Assembly: GCF_003711395.1 (NCBI RefSeq)
Contig: NZ_PJRJ01000016.1
Span: 1-64,000, forward strand
DNA from: Acinetobacter sp. B51(2017)
GTDB lineage: Bacteria; Pseudomonadota; Gammaproteobacteria; Pseudomonadales; Moraxellaceae
Length of the DNA: 64,000 nucleotides
Direction: 5' to 3'
The translations under genes and the position numbers were made by a program. The first letter of the stretch is position 1. Every line of letters starts with the position of its first letter. Of the stretch, positions 8,343 through 17,673 are shown piece by piece. The notes beneath the pieces are model-generated. The model saw only the letters and a list, made by a program, of their open reading frames with translations. It was not told the DNA's origin and did no database searches.

Positions 8343-9215
8343 TTAATCGGGTTGCTGTGGCGACATTAAACTGACTAAGGCTTGAGCGGCTTTCGATTGA
8401 CTGCGTCCCGGATGCCACACCATGCCCAATTGACGATGCATTTCTAAATTAATGTCGAGTTGCTGAAGATCATCACTCACCATCGTCTTAGGCAATACCG
8501 ACCAACCCAGTCCAATCGACACTAACATGCGAATCGACTCAAGTGGATTATTGCTCATGGTCACTTTAGGTTTGACCCCTTGCTTCTCAAATTCAGCCAA
8601 GGTGATTTGCGAGGTATAGGTTTGCGCAGCAGGTAATAAACTTGGATAAGCAATTAAATCCTGCAAACTTAAATTTTGTTGCTGTGCCAAAGGATGAAAA
8701 GGTGCTGCAACAAAAACCAACGGATCATTCCAAATGGTGACATATTTAAGCCGACTATCGAGCTGTGGCGGTAGCGTTAAAAACGCTAGCTCTAAATCAC
8801 CAGCCAAGACTTGCTCGTGGGCTTGTTCTGAATCCACAAAACGTACATCTAAACGTACATTTGGATAATCTTGCGCATAACGACGTAAATGATGTGGCAA
8901 ATGATGCAAACCAATATGATGACTGGTGCCTAATTTTAATTTGCCTTGCACCTCATTTTGTTCATGGCTTAAGGTGTGATGAATATCACCCAGTTCATTG
9001 AGCCAATTTTTAACTTTAGGCAACAGTGAATGTGCGGCATGGGTGGCTTGTACCCCGCGACCAGCAGATTCAAATAGCTTTACCCCAAAGTACTCTTCTA
9101 AACTATGAATACGTTTAGTTACAGCGGGTTGGGTAATAAACAGCTGATCAGCTGCCATGGAAATTGAACCCGTTTCCATCACTTTGACAAAGGCTTCAAA
9201 GGCTGCAAGATTCAT
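8343..9215 (-). CDS. LysR family transcriptional regulator
   Basis: A 290-aa LysR-type DNA-binding regulator. The N-terminal winged helix spans residues 1-60 (AFVKVMETGSISMAADQLF, ITQPAVTKRIHSLEEYFG). The effector-binding domain runs from about 90 to 285 in two lobes (GKLKLGTSHHIGLHHLP; SIGLGWSVLP). The start ATG 9215 overlaps no other gene. It is co-directional with and upstream of ovoA, and lies 675 bp from the divergent leuC. In several Acinetobacter genomes a LysR gene sits beside leuC, so it may act on leu, but the target cannot be read from sequence. Confidence 0.9.
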   Translation of the reverse strand: MNLAAFEAFVKVMETGSISMAADQLFITQPAVTKRIHSLEEYFGVKLFESAGRGVQATHAAHSLLPKVKNWLNELGDIHHTLSHEQNEVQGKLKLGTSHHIGLHHLPHHLRRYAQDYPNVRLDVRFVDSEQAHEQVLAGDLELAFLTLPPQLDSRLKYVTIWNDPLVFVAAPFHPLAQQQNLSLQDLIAYPSLLPAAQTYTSQITLAEFEKQGVKPKVTMSNNPLESIRMLVSIGLGWSVLPKTMVSDDLQQLDINLEMHRQLGMVWHPGRSQSKAAQALVSLMSPQQPD

Positions 9216-9366
9216 AAGCGCTCATCCATAAAGTTTTTTTATGCTTATTTCATTATTTATAAGTTTTTATATTTAAGCAAAGAGAAAATGCAAAAATTAC
9301 GTCAAAATATAACCAGTTGAGTAGCTTTTAGGCGCTTATTTTTATCTATTGCTCAACTATCTATAA

Positions 9367-9395
9367 AAAAAGGTCACTAAAATCAGTGACCTTTT
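9367..9395 (-). terminator. terminator after the DUF2061 gene
   Basis: AAAAGGTCACT and AGTGACCTTTT pair perfectly over 11 bp around a short AT-rich loop. It lies 18 bp past the stop of the minus-strand DUF2061 gene; on that strand it ends in a T tract. Confidence 0.85.
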
Positions 9396-9412
9396 ACGGA
9401 GCAGCCCATTTT

Positions 9413-9640
9413 TTACACCTGTTGCATGGTTTGATTTTTTTTATCCCATACTCGCTCATGGAAGAAATAAGCCACTGCTTGAATCGTCGGTTCTAAAATA
9501 CTTAAGGTCATTGCCATCCAAATGCTACCTGTGACAAAGTAGCCGACTAACATCGCAACTGTAATGTGCATGACATAGTAACTTAAGGTTTTTTTAAACA
9601 TACGTTGATTTTGATCAACAAAGTTTTGAATATGTGCCAT
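9413..9640 (-). CDS. DUF2061 family membrane protein
   Basis: A 75-aa small inner-membrane protein with two predicted helices: about 20-38 (SYYVMHITVAMLVGYFVTGS) and 42-62. The family pattern is clear: KTLSYYVMH, then TGSIWMAM, then EPTIQAVAYFFHERVWDK near the end. The HERVW tail is the hallmark of DUF2061. Function is unknown. It starts at ATG 9640 behind AAGGAGCAG and is monocistronic with its own terminator. It diverges from leuC. Confidence 0.85.
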   Translation of the reverse strand: MAHIQNFVDQNQRMFKKTLSYYVMHITVAMLVGYFVTGSIWMAMTLSILEPTIQAVAYFFHERVWDKKNQTMQQV

Positions 9641-9766
9641 GAAACTGCTCCTTACAAGGTGAGGTATTTGCCAATGAGTAAATAATAAGTATTCTCATTT
9701 AATTTGTAAAAACGAATATATTTTTAAAATTAATAGGAAAAACAGATTAATGTTTAAGCCAAGTGG

Positions 9767-9845
9767 ATAGGGGTTAACCTATTAATAAAAGTTTTCAAAT
9801 TAATAAAAATGATAAATTAGATTTATGGTATTAGCTGTTTATAAT
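9767..9845 (+). promoter_or_regulatory. leuC promoter and possible LysR-type operator
   Basis: A -10 TATAAT at 9840-9845 lies 17 bp after TTAGAT (9817-9822), about 45 bp upstream of the leuC start. Further upstream is a small inverted repeat, ATAGG-N6-CCTAT (9767-9782), placed where an activator of this promoter could bind. No leucine-codon leader peptide is visible. The rest of the 250-bp gap upstream of leuC is AT-rich and shows nothing else. Confidence 0.45.
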
Positions 9846-9890
9846 CAAAGTTAATGAAAGAATTTACCCAGTCCAGTGGAGCAAATCGAC

Positions 9891-11324
9891 ATGGCAGGCG
9901 AAACCCAACAAGCAAAAACATTGTATGACAAATTATGGGACGACCATCTAGTAAAACAACGAGATGATGGCTCGAGCTTACTTTATATTGACCGTCATTT
10001 ATTGCATGAAGTGACCTCTCCACAAGCCTTTGAAGGCTTACAGTTGACAGGTCGTAAACCTTGGCGTTTAAGTGCTAACGTGGCAACCCCTGACCATAAC
10101 GTACCAACCTCTAAAAAAGAGCGTGCCGAAGGGATCTCAGGGATTGAAGATGATACCTCTCGTATCCAAGTGCAAACTTTAGATGACAACTGTAAAACCT
10201 TTGATGTAGTGCAGTTTGATATTAACGATGTACGTCAGGGTATTGCACATGTAGTAGGTCCTGAGCAAGGTTTAACTTTACCGGGTATGACAGTGGTGTG
10301 TGGTGACTCACATACAGCAACACATGGTGCATTTGGCTGTTTGGCACACGGTATTGGCACATCGGAAGTTGAGCATGTCTTGGCAACCCAATGCTTAGTG
10401 CAAAAGAAAATGAAAAACATGTTGGTGCGTGTTGACGGTAAATTAGGTCAAGGCGTAACACCAAAAGATGTCGTATTAGCGATTATTGGTAAAATTGGTA
10501 CCGCAGGTGGTACAGGTCATGCCATTGAATTTGGTGGTCAAGTGTTCCGTGATATGTCAATTGAAGGGCGTATGACGGTATGTAACATGGCCATCGAAGG
10601 AGGTGCGCGTGTGGGTATGGTTGCTGTTGATGAAAAAACCATTGAATACGTAAAAGATCGTCCATATGCGCCTAAAGGCGAGCAATGGGATCAAGCAGTT
10701 GCGTATTGGAATACGTTGCATTCGGATGAAGGCGCACACTTTGATACCGTTGTGGTATTACAAGGTGAAGAGATTGAGCCACAAGTGTCTTGGGGTACAT
10801 CTCCTGAGATGGTGATTCCTGTATCTCAAGCAGTTCCAACGCTAGAACAAGCCAAAGATGAGGTACAACGTAATGACTGGACGCGTGCTTACCAATATAT
10901 GGGCTTAAATGCAGGTCAAGCATTGGCTGATATTCAATTAGACCGCGTATTTATCGGTTCTTGTACCAACTCACGTATTGAAGATATCCGTGAAGCTGCC
11001 AAAGTAGCCAAAGGCAAAAAAGTCGCTTCAACGATTAAACAAGCCATGGTGGTACCAGGTTCTGGTTTAGTGAAAGCACAAGCAGAAGCTGAAGGCTTAG
11101 ACAAAATCTTAATTGAAGCGGGCTTTGAATGGCGTGAGCCGGGTTGCTCAATGTGTTTAGCAATGAACGCAGACAAATTACAACCGGGTGAACATTGTGC
11201 GTCTACTTCAAACCGTAACTTTGAAGGTCGTCAAGGTAATGGTGGTCGTACGCACTTGGTGAGTCCAGCAATGGCGGCGGCTGCGGCAATTGCAGGTCAC
11301 TTTGTTGATGTACGTTCGTTCTAA
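9891..11324 (+). CDS. leuC: 3-isopropylmalate dehydratase large subunit
   Basis: Large [4Fe-4S] subunit of isopropylmalate isomerase, which converts 2- to 3-isopropylmalate in leucine synthesis; aconitase family. Cluster cysteines lie in [28 protein letters not shown] and [12 protein letters not shown]-terminal aconitase signature: [11 protein letters not shown] and [10 protein letters not shown] start at ATG 9891 (MAGETQ), behind GGAG at 9878-9881, rather than the in-frame GTG at 9876. The length of 477 aa is normal. leuD follows after 14 bp, so the two subunits are co-transcribed. Confidence 0.97.
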   Translation: MAGETQQAKTLYDKLWDDHLVKQRDDGSSLLYIDRHLLHEVTSPQAFEGLQLTGRKPWRLSANVATPDHNVPTSKKERAEGISGIEDDTSRIQVQTLDDNCKTFDVVQFDINDVRQGIAHVVGPEQGLTLPGMTVVCGDSHTATHGAFGCLAHGIGTSEVEHVLATQCLVQKKMKNMLVRVDGKLGQGVTPKDVVLAIIGKIGTAGGTGHAIEFGGQVFRDMSIEGRMTVCNMAIEGGARVGMVAVDEKTIEYVKDRPYAPKGEQWDQAVAYWNTLHSDEGAHFDTVVVLQGEEIEPQVSWGTSPEMVIPVSQAVPTLEQAKDEVQRNDWTRAYQYMGLNAGQALADIQLDRVFIGSCTNSRIEDIREAAKVAKGKKVASTIKQAMVVPGSGLVKAQAEAEGLDKILIEAGFEWREPGCSMCLAMNADKLQPGEHCASTSNRNFEGRQGNGGRTHLVSPAMAAAAAIAGHFVDVRSF

Positions 11325-11338
11325 GAGGAGCAAAGAGC

Positions 11339-11989
11339 ATGAAAAAATATACCGTTGAACAAGGTATCGTTGCACCATTAGACCGTGCCAATGTTGATAC
11401 AGATTTAATCATTCCAAAACAGTTTTTAAAATCAATTAAGCGTACTGGTTTTGGTGCTAACCTTTTTGATGAATTACGTTATTTAGATGAAGGTTATTTG
11501 GGGCAAGATAATTCAAAACGTCCTTTGAATCCTGACTTTGAATTAAACAAGCCACGTTATCAAGGTGCGTCAATTTTGATTTCTCGTGCCAATTTTGGTT
11601 GTGGTTCAAGCCGTGAGCATGCGCCGTGGGCATTGGAAGAATACGGTTTCCGTACCGTGATTGCGCCAAGTTATGCGGACATTTTCTTTAACAACAGCTT
11701 TAAAAATGGCATGTTACCTGTGATCTTGTCTGAAGAGATCGTGGATCAGTTATTTAAAGAATGCTTTGCTACAGAAGGCTATCAACTGACGATTGATTTA
11801 GAAGCACAAGAAGTACGTACACCAAGTGGTGAAAGCTTTAAATTTGAAGTTGATCCATTCCGTAAACATTGTTTATTGAATGGTTTGGATGATATTGGCT
11901 TAACTTTACAAGCGGCTGATGACATTCGCGCTTATGAAGAAAAAACCAAAGCAGCACGCCCTTGGGTATTTAACGAAATTCGTGGCTAA
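11339..11989 (+). CDS. leuD: 3-isopropylmalate dehydratase small subunit
   Basis: A 216-aa swivelling-domain partner of LeuC. Signatures are [17 protein letters not shown] near the N-terminus and [15 protein letters not shown] near residue 85, which shape the substrate site; [17 protein letters not shown] follows. The start ATG is behind GAGGAGCAAAGAGC, a strong ribosome site, 14 bp after leuC. A lipoprotein gene and then leuB follow. Confidence 0.97.
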   Translation: MKKYTVEQGIVAPLDRANVDTDLIIPKQFLKSIKRTGFGANLFDELRYLDEGYLGQDNSKRPLNPDFELNKPRYQGASILISRANFGCGSSREHAPWALEEYGFRTVIAPSYADIFFNNSFKNGMLPVILSEEIVDQLFKECFATEGYQLTIDLEAQEVRTPSGESFKFEVDPFRKHCLLNGLDDIGLTLQAADDIRAYEEKTKAARPWVFNEIRG

Positions 11990-12056
11990 AGCCATAGCTT
12001 CGATTGTGAAGTCTTGCTAACATTTTGTTCAAATTTCATTGGCATTCGGTAGCAAG

Positions 12057-12620
12057 ATGAAAAAAACATGCTTTAGCGGTTTGGTACTGAGCGCAGTCAT
12101 GCTACTCAGTGCCTGCCAACTGGTAGATACTGCACAAATCAAACATGTGCCTGAAACGAAAGCTACGCAAAACAATGCGTTAATTTATTGTTCAGGCACA
12201 AATAATTGCGAATTTGAGCGTTTTAATACGATTCAAATTATGGATAGCGATAAACAAAAAGTATATCGTGAAGCCATACAGGCAAAAATTTTGCGTTTGC
12301 AACAAAGCCATATTGGTAAAAATAACGCCTTATATTTGTCGGTGCCAGCAGGTTCACATGAATTAGTGTTACGTTTTTATCCCATCTCTCAAGATCGTGC
12401 GGAAAAACTACACTTAATTCATAAGTTTAAAGCGAAAACCTCTTACACTTTACAAATGTATCGTAAGCGTAATACTACTCACAGCACCAGTCTACTGAAA
12501 GCTTCCGTACCTGATCCGCTGTGTGTTGATTTAAAGCAAGAGCAAAAGACCATACGTCGTTTTTGCAAACCTTATGACGCTTTAACCGGCCTCGGTGAGT
12601 TTGTAGAACAAAAACTTTAA
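12057..12620 (+). CDS. putative lipoprotein inserted between leuD and leuB
   Basis: A 187-aa exported lipoprotein: the signal peptide [16 protein letters not shown] ends in the lipobox LLSAC (residues 18-22). I use ATG 12057 rather than the TTG six codons upstream. The mature part contains four further Cys and a repeat-free, mostly beta pattern ([19 protein letters not shown]), reminiscent of small beta-sandwich lipoproteins. I recognise no named domain. It lies 67 bp after leuD and 40 bp before leuB, all on one strand, so it is probably transcribed with leucine genes although nothing links it to the pathway. Confidence 0.75.
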   Translation: MKKTCFSGLVLSAVMLLSACQLVDTAQIKHVPETKATQNNALIYCSGTNNCEFERFNTIQIMDSDKQKVYREAIQAKILRLQQSHIGKNNALYLSVPAGSHELVLRFYPISQDRAEKLHLIHKFKAKTSYTLQMYRKRNTTHSTSLLKASVPDPLCVDLKQEQKTIRRFCKPYDALTGLGEFVEQKL

Positions 12621-12660
12621 TCAGACTAAATTTTTTAGTCGTGTATCAATGGAATATCTC

Positions 12661-13740
12661 ATGTCAAAACATATTTTGATTTTAGCTGGTGACGGCATTG
12701 GCCCTGAAATTGTAAAAGCTGCTGAACAGGTCTTAACGTCTGTTAATGACAAATTCAATCTAGGTTTGACATGGGAACAAGGTTTATTGGGTGGAGCAGC
12801 AATTGATGCTCACGGTGCACCTTATCCAGAAGTGACTTCTGAACAAGCCAAACGTGCTGATGCAATTTTACTTGGCGCAGTGGGCGGTCCAAAATGGGAT
12901 ACGATTGAACGCTCAATCCGTCCTGAGCGTGGCTTATTAAAATTACGTTCTGAGTTAAATCTATTTGCTAACTTACGTCCGGCAATTTTGTATCCACAAT
13001 TGGCAGGGGCTTCAAGCTTAAAACCTGAAATCGTGTCTGGTTTGGATATCTTAATTGTACGTGAATTGACAGGTGGTATTTACTTTGGTCAACCACGCGG
13101 TATCCGTGAACTAGAAAACGGCGAAAAACAAGGCTTTAACACCGACGTATATGCTGAATCTGAAATTAAACGTATTGCCAAAGTTGCTTTTGAAATGGCA
13201 AAACTTCGTGGCGGCAAAGTATGTTCAGTAGATAAAGCCAATGTACTTGAAGTGACTGAGCTTTGGAAGCAAACGGTGACTCAGTTACATGCTGAACAAT
13301 ATTCAGAGATCAATTTGTCACATATGTACGTGGATAACGCAGCAATGCAATTGGTACGTGCGCCAAAACAATTTGACGTATTGGTAACGGGTAACTTATT
13401 TGGCGATATCTTGTCTGATGAAGCTGCGATGTTGACTGGTTCGATTGGTATGTTGCCATCTGCATCATTAGATGAAAATGGTAAAGGTATGTATGAGCCA
13501 TGTCATGGTTCTGCACCAGATATCGCAGGTCAAAACATTGCCAACCCACTCGCAACCATTTTATCGGTTGCTATGATGCTGCGTTATACTTTCCATGAAG
13601 AAGCGGCAGCGAAAGCGATTGAAGATGCAGTAGGCAAGGTATTAGATCAAGGTTTACGTACTGCCGATATCATGTCAGAAGGCATGAACAAAGTTGGTAC
13701 AGTGGAAATGGGTCAAGCCGTTGTTGCAGCATTAAACTAA
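12661..13740 (+). CDS. leuB: 3-isopropylmalate dehydrogenase
   Basis: NAD-dependent oxidative decarboxylation of 3-isopropylmalate, the third dedicated step of leucine synthesis. Signatures: [12 protein letters not shown] at the N-terminus, the substrate-binding arginines around [31 protein letters not shown] in the middle, and the divalent-metal segment [14 protein letters not shown]. Start ATG 12661 (MSKHILIL) follows GGAATATCTC; the ATG 12 bp upstream has no ribosome site. Length 359 aa is standard. A strong terminator ends the operon. Confidence 0.97.
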   Translation: MSKHILILAGDGIGPEIVKAAEQVLTSVNDKFNLGLTWEQGLLGGAAIDAHGAPYPEVTSEQAKRADAILLGAVGGPKWDTIERSIRPERGLLKLRSELNLFANLRPAILYPQLAGASSLKPEIVSGLDILIVRELTGGIYFGQPRGIRELENGEKQGFNTDVYAESEIKRIAKVAFEMAKLRGGKVCSVDKANVLEVTELWKQTVTQLHAEQYSEINLSHMYVDNAAMQLVRAPKQFDVLVTGNLFGDILSDEAAMLTGSIGMLPSASLDENGKGMYEPCHGSAPDIAGQNIANPLATILSVAMMLRYTFHEEAAAKAIEDAVGKVLDQGLRTADIMSEGMNKVGTVEMGQAVVAALN

Positions 13741-13757
13741 TTTAAGTTTAAAACCTT

Positions 13758-13789
13758 TAAAAAAACGCAGTCTTAGACTGCGTTTTTTT
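13758..13789 (+). terminator. terminator of the leu operon
   Basis: ACGCAGTC, loop TTA, GACTGCGT with a run of A before and seven T after; a perfect 8-bp stem 25 bp after the leuB stop. Confidence 0.92.
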
Positions 13790-13864
13790 GTGCTGCAAAA
13801 TTGTTACAGAAGTCAGTCTAATTTACTTTTAAAGTAAAATGATGCAGTGACAAGGAGTGGCACA

Positions 13865-14233
13865 ATGCTAAAACTATGGGCACTTTTTATGCTGATGGGG
13901 ATCAGCAGTGTAAGCTTGGCAAACAACTGCGAAAACCCACGCAATACTTATGATGATGTATATTGCATCAATCAAGTTTTTCATAATGCAGATCAAGAAC
14001 TCAATAACAGCTATGCAGAGTTAAGAAAACATTTGAACCAAAGCCAAAAAAACACCTTAAGGCGTTCGCAACTGGCATGGATTAAGCAACGTGATGCCAA
14101 TTGCTCGAATGAAGCACAAGGTATGGTATTTGTGCAGTGCAATTTAGATGAAACTACAACGCGTAATGCATGGTTGCGCGAGCGTATTCGGGAATGTAAG
14201 ACCATTGGTTGTCAGAGCAAACGGCTGTATTAA
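13865..14233 (+). CDS. LprI family (DUF1311) secreted protein
   Basis: A 122-aa exported protein. The signal peptide MLKLWALFMLMGISSVSLA precedes the mature NNCENP. The mature part has the LprI/DUF1311 pattern: Cys pairs at YCINQVF and CSNE, a helix with ELNNSYAELRK, and RSQLAWIKQRDANC. LprI family members are periplasmic, and some inhibit host lysozyme; the function here is not shown. Start ATG 13865 follows AAGGAGTGGCACA, which decides it over the GTG at 13847. A terminator shared with infA follows. Confidence 0.8.
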   Translation: MLKLWALFMLMGISSVSLANNCENPRNTYDDVYCINQVFHNADQELNNSYAELRKHLNQSQKNTLRRSQLAWIKQRDANCSNEAQGMVFVQCNLDETTTRNAWLRERIRECKTIGCQSKRLY

Positions 14234-14254
14234 GTCATAAAAGCGAAAACATAA

Positions 14255-14282
14255 AAAAAGCCACTTTAAATAGTGGCTTTTT
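14255..14282. terminator. bidirectional terminator between the LprI gene and infA
   Basis: AAAAAGCCACT, loop TTAAAT, AGTGGCTTTTT: a perfect 11-bp palindromic stem between two convergent genes, with a T tract on each strand. Confidence 0.92.
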
Positions 14283-14296
14283 GCTTACACTAAAAC

Positions 14297-14518
14297 TTAG
14301 CGTGCACGATAAGTGATACGACCCTTAGTCAAATCATAAGGTGTCATTTCAACTTTTACACTGTCGCCAGTCAAAATGCGGATATAGTGTTTACGCATTT
14401 TACCAGAAATGTGAGCAATCACTTCGTGACCGTTCTCTAAACGTACACGGAACATAGTATTAGGAAGCGTCTCGGTGACAACGCCTTCGAACTCGATGAG
14501 TTCCTCTTTATTGGCCAT
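14297..14518 (-). CDS. infA: translation initiation factor IF-1
   Basis: A 73-aa S1/OB-fold protein that binds the ribosomal A site during initiation. The sequence is almost the family consensus: [14 protein letters not shown], then [20 protein letters not shown], then [21 protein letters not shown]. It has its own promoter 35 bp upstream and a terminator just downstream, as expected for a monocistronic essential gene. It diverges from an AraC regulator. Confidence 0.98.
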   Translation of the reverse strand: MANKEELIEFEGVVTETLPNTMFRVRLENGHEVIAHISGKMRKHYIRILTGDSVKVEMTPYDLTKGRITYRAR

Positions 14519-14552
14519 AGCCTACCTGAATGAATAAATTGGAAAGGTGCAA

Positions 14553-14581
14553 ATTATAGTCAATTTTTTTGCCAAATACAA
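14553..14581 (-). promoter_or_regulatory. infA sigma70 promoter
   Basis: On the minus strand, TTGTAT (14576-14581) and TATAAT (14553-14558) are separated by exactly 17 bp. A perfect -10 lies 34 bp from the infA start codon. Confidence 0.7.
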
Positions 14582-14739
14582 GGCAGCAAAGGGACACTGG
14601 TCGCTTAGGTGAGAGTAAAATAAGCGAACGCACAGTATACAGATTATGATGAAAATCAAATGCACAGCAGTTGTGACTTGTCACAATCAAAGTTAAGCTC
14701 AATCTTATGGTTTTATGGCAATACAAGGAAGGTTTAGGC

Positions 14740-15747
14740 GTGGGTCAGCTAACGGATGCATCAGTGGTATTACGCTTGGGCTATCAAGCACTACGCCGTG
14801 CAGGATTACCAACCGAGAAGATTTTAACTAAAGCTGGTGTGGCACTCAATCAGGTACAAACCAATAGGCGCACGCCTTTAAGTGCACAGCATGCTTTTTG
14901 GAGTGCCGCAGAGGATGTCTCGGGCGATAATGATATTGGCTTACATTTGGGTGAACATTTACCTTTGTATCGTGGGCAGGTCATTGAGCATTTATTTTTA
15001 AGTAGTGATAATTTTGGTGGAGGCTTAAAACGTGCCTTGGCTTATCAACGACTGATCAGTGATGCCTTTCATGCGGTATTGGTCATTGAAGAGGGACGTT
15101 GTTATTTAAGTAATGGTACGCGTGGCAAAGCAGATAACTTTGTCAATCGACACTTTACTGAGTGTGCCATGGCAGGGGTGATACGCTTTTTTAAATTTAT
15201 GACAGAAGGACGTTTTGAGCCTTTATATATTGATTTTAATTTTGAGCAAGGCGCGGCAGATGAAGAATATCTACGGGTCTATGGCTGTCCTGTGAGCTTA
15301 GAGCAAAGAGAAACCCGTTTGTATTTTGATGCTAGCGTGTTGGATTATCCATTGTGGCAAGCCGAACCTGAGCTGATACAATTGCATGAGCAATTGGCAC
15401 TAGAAAAACTACAAGAGTTGGCACGTTATGATTTGGTAGGTGAAGTTCGCCGTGCCATTGGCGCGACCTTAGAAAGCGGTGAAACCACCTTAGAGACGGT
15501 AGCGGCACAGCTTAAAATTACCCCACGGCGTTTACGTACCCAGCTCAGTGATGCACAGACAAGCTTTCAACAAATTCTATCTGACTATCGTTGTCGTTTA
15601 GCCAAACGCTTACTGGCAGGTACCAATGAAAGTATTGAAAAGATTGTTTATTTAACGGGTTTTTCTGAACCAAGTACCTTTTATCGGGCTTTTAAACGCT
15701 GGAGCAATGAGACGCCAGTGGAATATCGTAAGAGAAAGCAGCGTTAG
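14740..15747 (+). CDS. AraC family regulator with arabinose-operon-regulator-type N-terminal domain
   Basis: A 335-aa regulator. The N-terminal two thirds match the PF12625-type ligand domain (VVLRLGYQALRRAGLP; GLHLGEHLPLYRGQVIEHLFLSS). The C-terminal 100 residues carry two helix-turn-helix motifs (LETVAAQLKITPRRLRTQL; KIVYLTGFSEPSTFYRAFKRW) and the usual TPVEYRK ending. Start GTG 14740 follows AAGGAAGGTTTAGGC; the ATG 33 bp upstream lacks a ribosome site. Proteins of this form often control lipid or hydrocarbon metabolism genes, but no adjacent target is evident. Confidence 0.88.
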   Translation: MGQLTDASVVLRLGYQALRRAGLPTEKILTKAGVALNQVQTNRRTPLSAQHAFWSAAEDVSGDNDIGLHLGEHLPLYRGQVIEHLFLSSDNFGGGLKRALAYQRLISDAFHAVLVIEEGRCYLSNGTRGKADNFVNRHFTECAMAGVIRFFKFMTEGRFEPLYIDFNFEQGAADEEYLRVYGCPVSLEQRETRLYFDASVLDYPLWQAEPELIQLHEQLALEKLQELARYDLVGEVRRAIGATLESGETTLETVAAQLKITPRRLRTQLSDAQTSFQQILSDYRCRLAKRLLAGTNESIEKIVYLTGFSEPSTFYRAFKRWSNETPVEYRKRKQR

Positions 15748-15835
15748 AATCCCTCCTTAGCTCCCTTTACAAAAGGGAGAAATGATCCTTCTTTTAAGCC
15801 AAGAGAAACACTACTTCACAAGAGGAGGGACTATT
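15748..15835. repeat. palindromic intergenic repeat
   Basis: Between the AraC gene and truA. The outer arms TCCCTCCT and AGGAGGGA pair perfectly, and inside is CTCCCTTT-ACA-AAAGGGAG, an 8-bp hairpin. Purine-rich/pyrimidine-rich palindromes of the same style recur at 26376, 28861 and 31130. It could also work as a terminator for the convergent genes. Confidence 0.6.
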
Positions 15836-15842
15836 TAATCAT

Positions 15843-16640
15843 TTATTCAGGCATATTCAGCCAATGTGGGCCAAGCGGCATTTGCGGTAACTCAAACTCA
15901 GCAGGATAGTCGGCATGGATAAAATACAAACCATCAGGAGGTGCGGTAATGCCTGCGGCAGAGCGATCTTCGGCGGCAAAGATATGATCAATATGATCAA
16001 CTTCATACATGCCTTGACCAATTTCAAGTAAGCAGCCCATGATATTGCGTACCATGTGATGCAAGAAGCCATCGGCTTGAATATCCAATACTAAATAGCA
16101 ACCATGCTGAATGAGACGACAGTGGCTGACATGACGCACAGGTTGATTAGATTGGCAGGCTGCTGCACGAAAACTTTCAAAGTTATGCGTGCCTTCAAAC
16201 TTTTGTGCAGCTTGTATCATCTTTGCGAAATTAAGTGGCTGATAAACATGTGTGACTTGCTTGTGCAATAAGGCAGGGCGCATGGGATTGTTATACACCA
16301 CGTAACGATAACGACGTGCTTTGGCTTTAAAGCGCGCGTGGAAGCTGTGATCCATCTCTTTAATCCATTGGATCGAGATATCTTTAGGCAACTGACTATT
16401 CGCGCCCATGAGCCAACCTCGCAGAGGACGCAGCGCATGAGTGTCAAAATGCGCGACCATGTTGGTTGCATGTACGCCTGCATCAGTCCGACCTGCGCCA
16501 TGCAACATAATTGGCTCATTGGCAATTTTGCTGAGTACTTGCTCAATCGTTTCTTGTAAGCTGACTACGCCTGCCTGCTGGGTTTGCCAGCCGCGATACT
16601 GCATCCCACAAAATTCAATACCAATGGCAAAACGTTGCAT
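15843..16640 (-). CDS. truA: tRNA pseudouridine synthase A
   Basis: Makes pseudouridine at positions 38-40 of tRNA anticodon stems. 265 aa. The catalytic Asp lies in HGAGRTDAGVHATNMVAHF; the RNA-binding and core motifs RYRYVVYNN and DGFLHHMVRNIMG are intact. It sits 7 bp after the asparaginase gene and is the last gene of the minus-strand run asd-fimV-asparaginase-truA. fimV and truA are also neighbours in Pseudomonas. Confidence 0.97.
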   Translation of the reverse strand: MQRFAIGIEFCGMQYRGWQTQQAGVVSLQETIEQVLSKIANEPIMLHGAGRTDAGVHATNMVAHFDTHALRPLRGWLMGANSQLPKDISIQWIKEMDHSFHARFKAKARRYRYVVYNNPMRPALLHKQVTHVYQPLNFAKMIQAAQKFEGTHNFESFRAAACQSNQPVRHVSHCRLIQHGCYLVLDIQADGFLHHMVRNIMGCLLEIGQGMYEVDHIDHIFAAEDRSAAGITAPPDGLYFIHADYPAEFELPQMPLGPHWLNMPE

Positions 16641-16647
16641 AGTGACC

Positions 16648-17622
16648 TCAAGAGTTTAGTGATTCATGCCAATGAGCACGGCGCTCATCTACGGTCGGGT
16701 ATTGTAAATAGATTTTAAAGGCTTTTGCATAAAGATCTGCATGGCTTGCACAATCACTGCTTAAAATCTTGGCATGACTGAGCCATGCTGAAACCGCATA
16801 GCGTTGATCCAAACCGCCAAAGGGTACTTGACTGGTCAGTAGTGTCAAACAGCCCGCCTCATAGATAGCGTTGAGCACTTCGATGATGGCAGCATCAGCA
16901 TGTAAGTTGCCAATGCCAAAACCTTGCAGGATCAATACATCAGGCGGGTCTTGGCAGATCTGTTGTAACTGCTTGATATGCTGTTTTAAGCTCAGTGGTT
17001 GCCACATGAGGTTTAAACAGCGGAAATCATCGGCGCGGGCCAAGTCACGCTCGCTGATCTGATAGTGCTGCGCATGGGCATCAAAGGATTCATCGGCTGC
17101 TAAACCTGCAAAGGCATCAAGTTCAATACTGTGCTGTTTCAGTACTGTTTGGGCATGCAGCAATTGATGATGGAAGGCCACATAGACACCACTTGGATAT
17201 TTAAGCACCGAATATAAAGCATGGTTTAAATTATCTAAGGCATCAGTAAATTGGCGTAGATCATTGCCTTGTACATTGAGCAAAGGATATTGACTACCTG
17301 TCACCACTACATGCGCAGACTGACCTAAAAAACGCGCCAATAACGCTGCTGCATAGCTTAAGGTGTCCGTGCCATGAATAATGACAAAGTGTTGATAATT
17401 TTGCTGCTGCAACATTTGAATTTGTTGAATCAGTTGTAGCCAATCCTGCGGCGTACAAGCACTACTGTCTTTAATACATGGCGCAATAAAGCATTCAATT
17501 GCTAATTCTTTAGCTAAGATTTTTTTAAGCTCAGGAATAAACTGAGCGGCTGGCATAGGACTAAGTGGTTCGCCCACACAGCCAAAAGTACCGCCCATAT
17601 AAATTAACGCGATTTTTTTCAT
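16648..17622 (-). CDS. asparaginase family protein
   Basis: A 324-aa L-asparaginase/glutaminase fold enzyme that deamidates asparagine. The two catalytic threonines lie in YMGGTFGC (residue 12) and HGTDTLSYAA (near 87); VVTGSQYPL follows. No signal peptide is seen, so it is cytoplasmic, type I-like. The N-terminal motif GGTFGCVG differs from the usual GGTI(A/G)M, and substrate preference is uncertain. The start codon has no clear ribosome site and lies only 3 bp after the T tract of the upstream terminator. The next gene, truA, is 7 bp away. Confidence 0.85.
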   Translation of the reverse strand: MKKIALIYMGGTFGCVGEPLSPMPAAQFIPELKKILAKELAIECFIAPCIKDSSACTPQDWLQLIQQIQMLQQQNYQHFVIIHGTDTLSYAAALLARFLGQSAHVVVTGSQYPLLNVQGNDLRQFTDALDNLNHALYSVLKYPSGVYVAFHHQLLHAQTVLKQHSIELDAFAGLAADESFDAHAQHYQISERDLARADDFRCLNLMWQPLSLKQHIKQLQQICQDPPDVLILQGFGIGNLHADAAIIEVLNAIYEAGCLTLLTSQVPFGGLDQRYAVSAWLSHAKILSSDCASHADLYAKAFKIYLQYPTVDERRAHWHESLNS

Positions 17623-17624
17623 AT

Positions 17625-17651
17625 AAAAAAGCAGCCAAGGATGACTGCTTT
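17625..17651 (-). terminator. terminator after the fimV C-terminal gene, abutting the asparaginase start
   Basis: On the minus strand AAAGCAGTCA and the complementary TGGCTGCTTT pair with one mismatch around a short loop, followed by six T. The T tract ends 3 bp before the asparaginase ATG. Confidence 0.65.
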
Positions 17652-17673
17652 ATTTTAGAGCGAAATGCACGCT

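Noticed and set aside
9824-9853. Leucine attenuator leader peptide upstream of leuC
   Set aside because: The only short ORF reads MVLAVYNQS with a single Leu, no run of Leu codons and no terminator/antiterminator pair before leuC.
10222-11176. Several 60-83 codon antisense ORFs inside leuC
   Set aside because: No ribosome sites or domains; leuC is intact on the other strand with all cluster cysteines.
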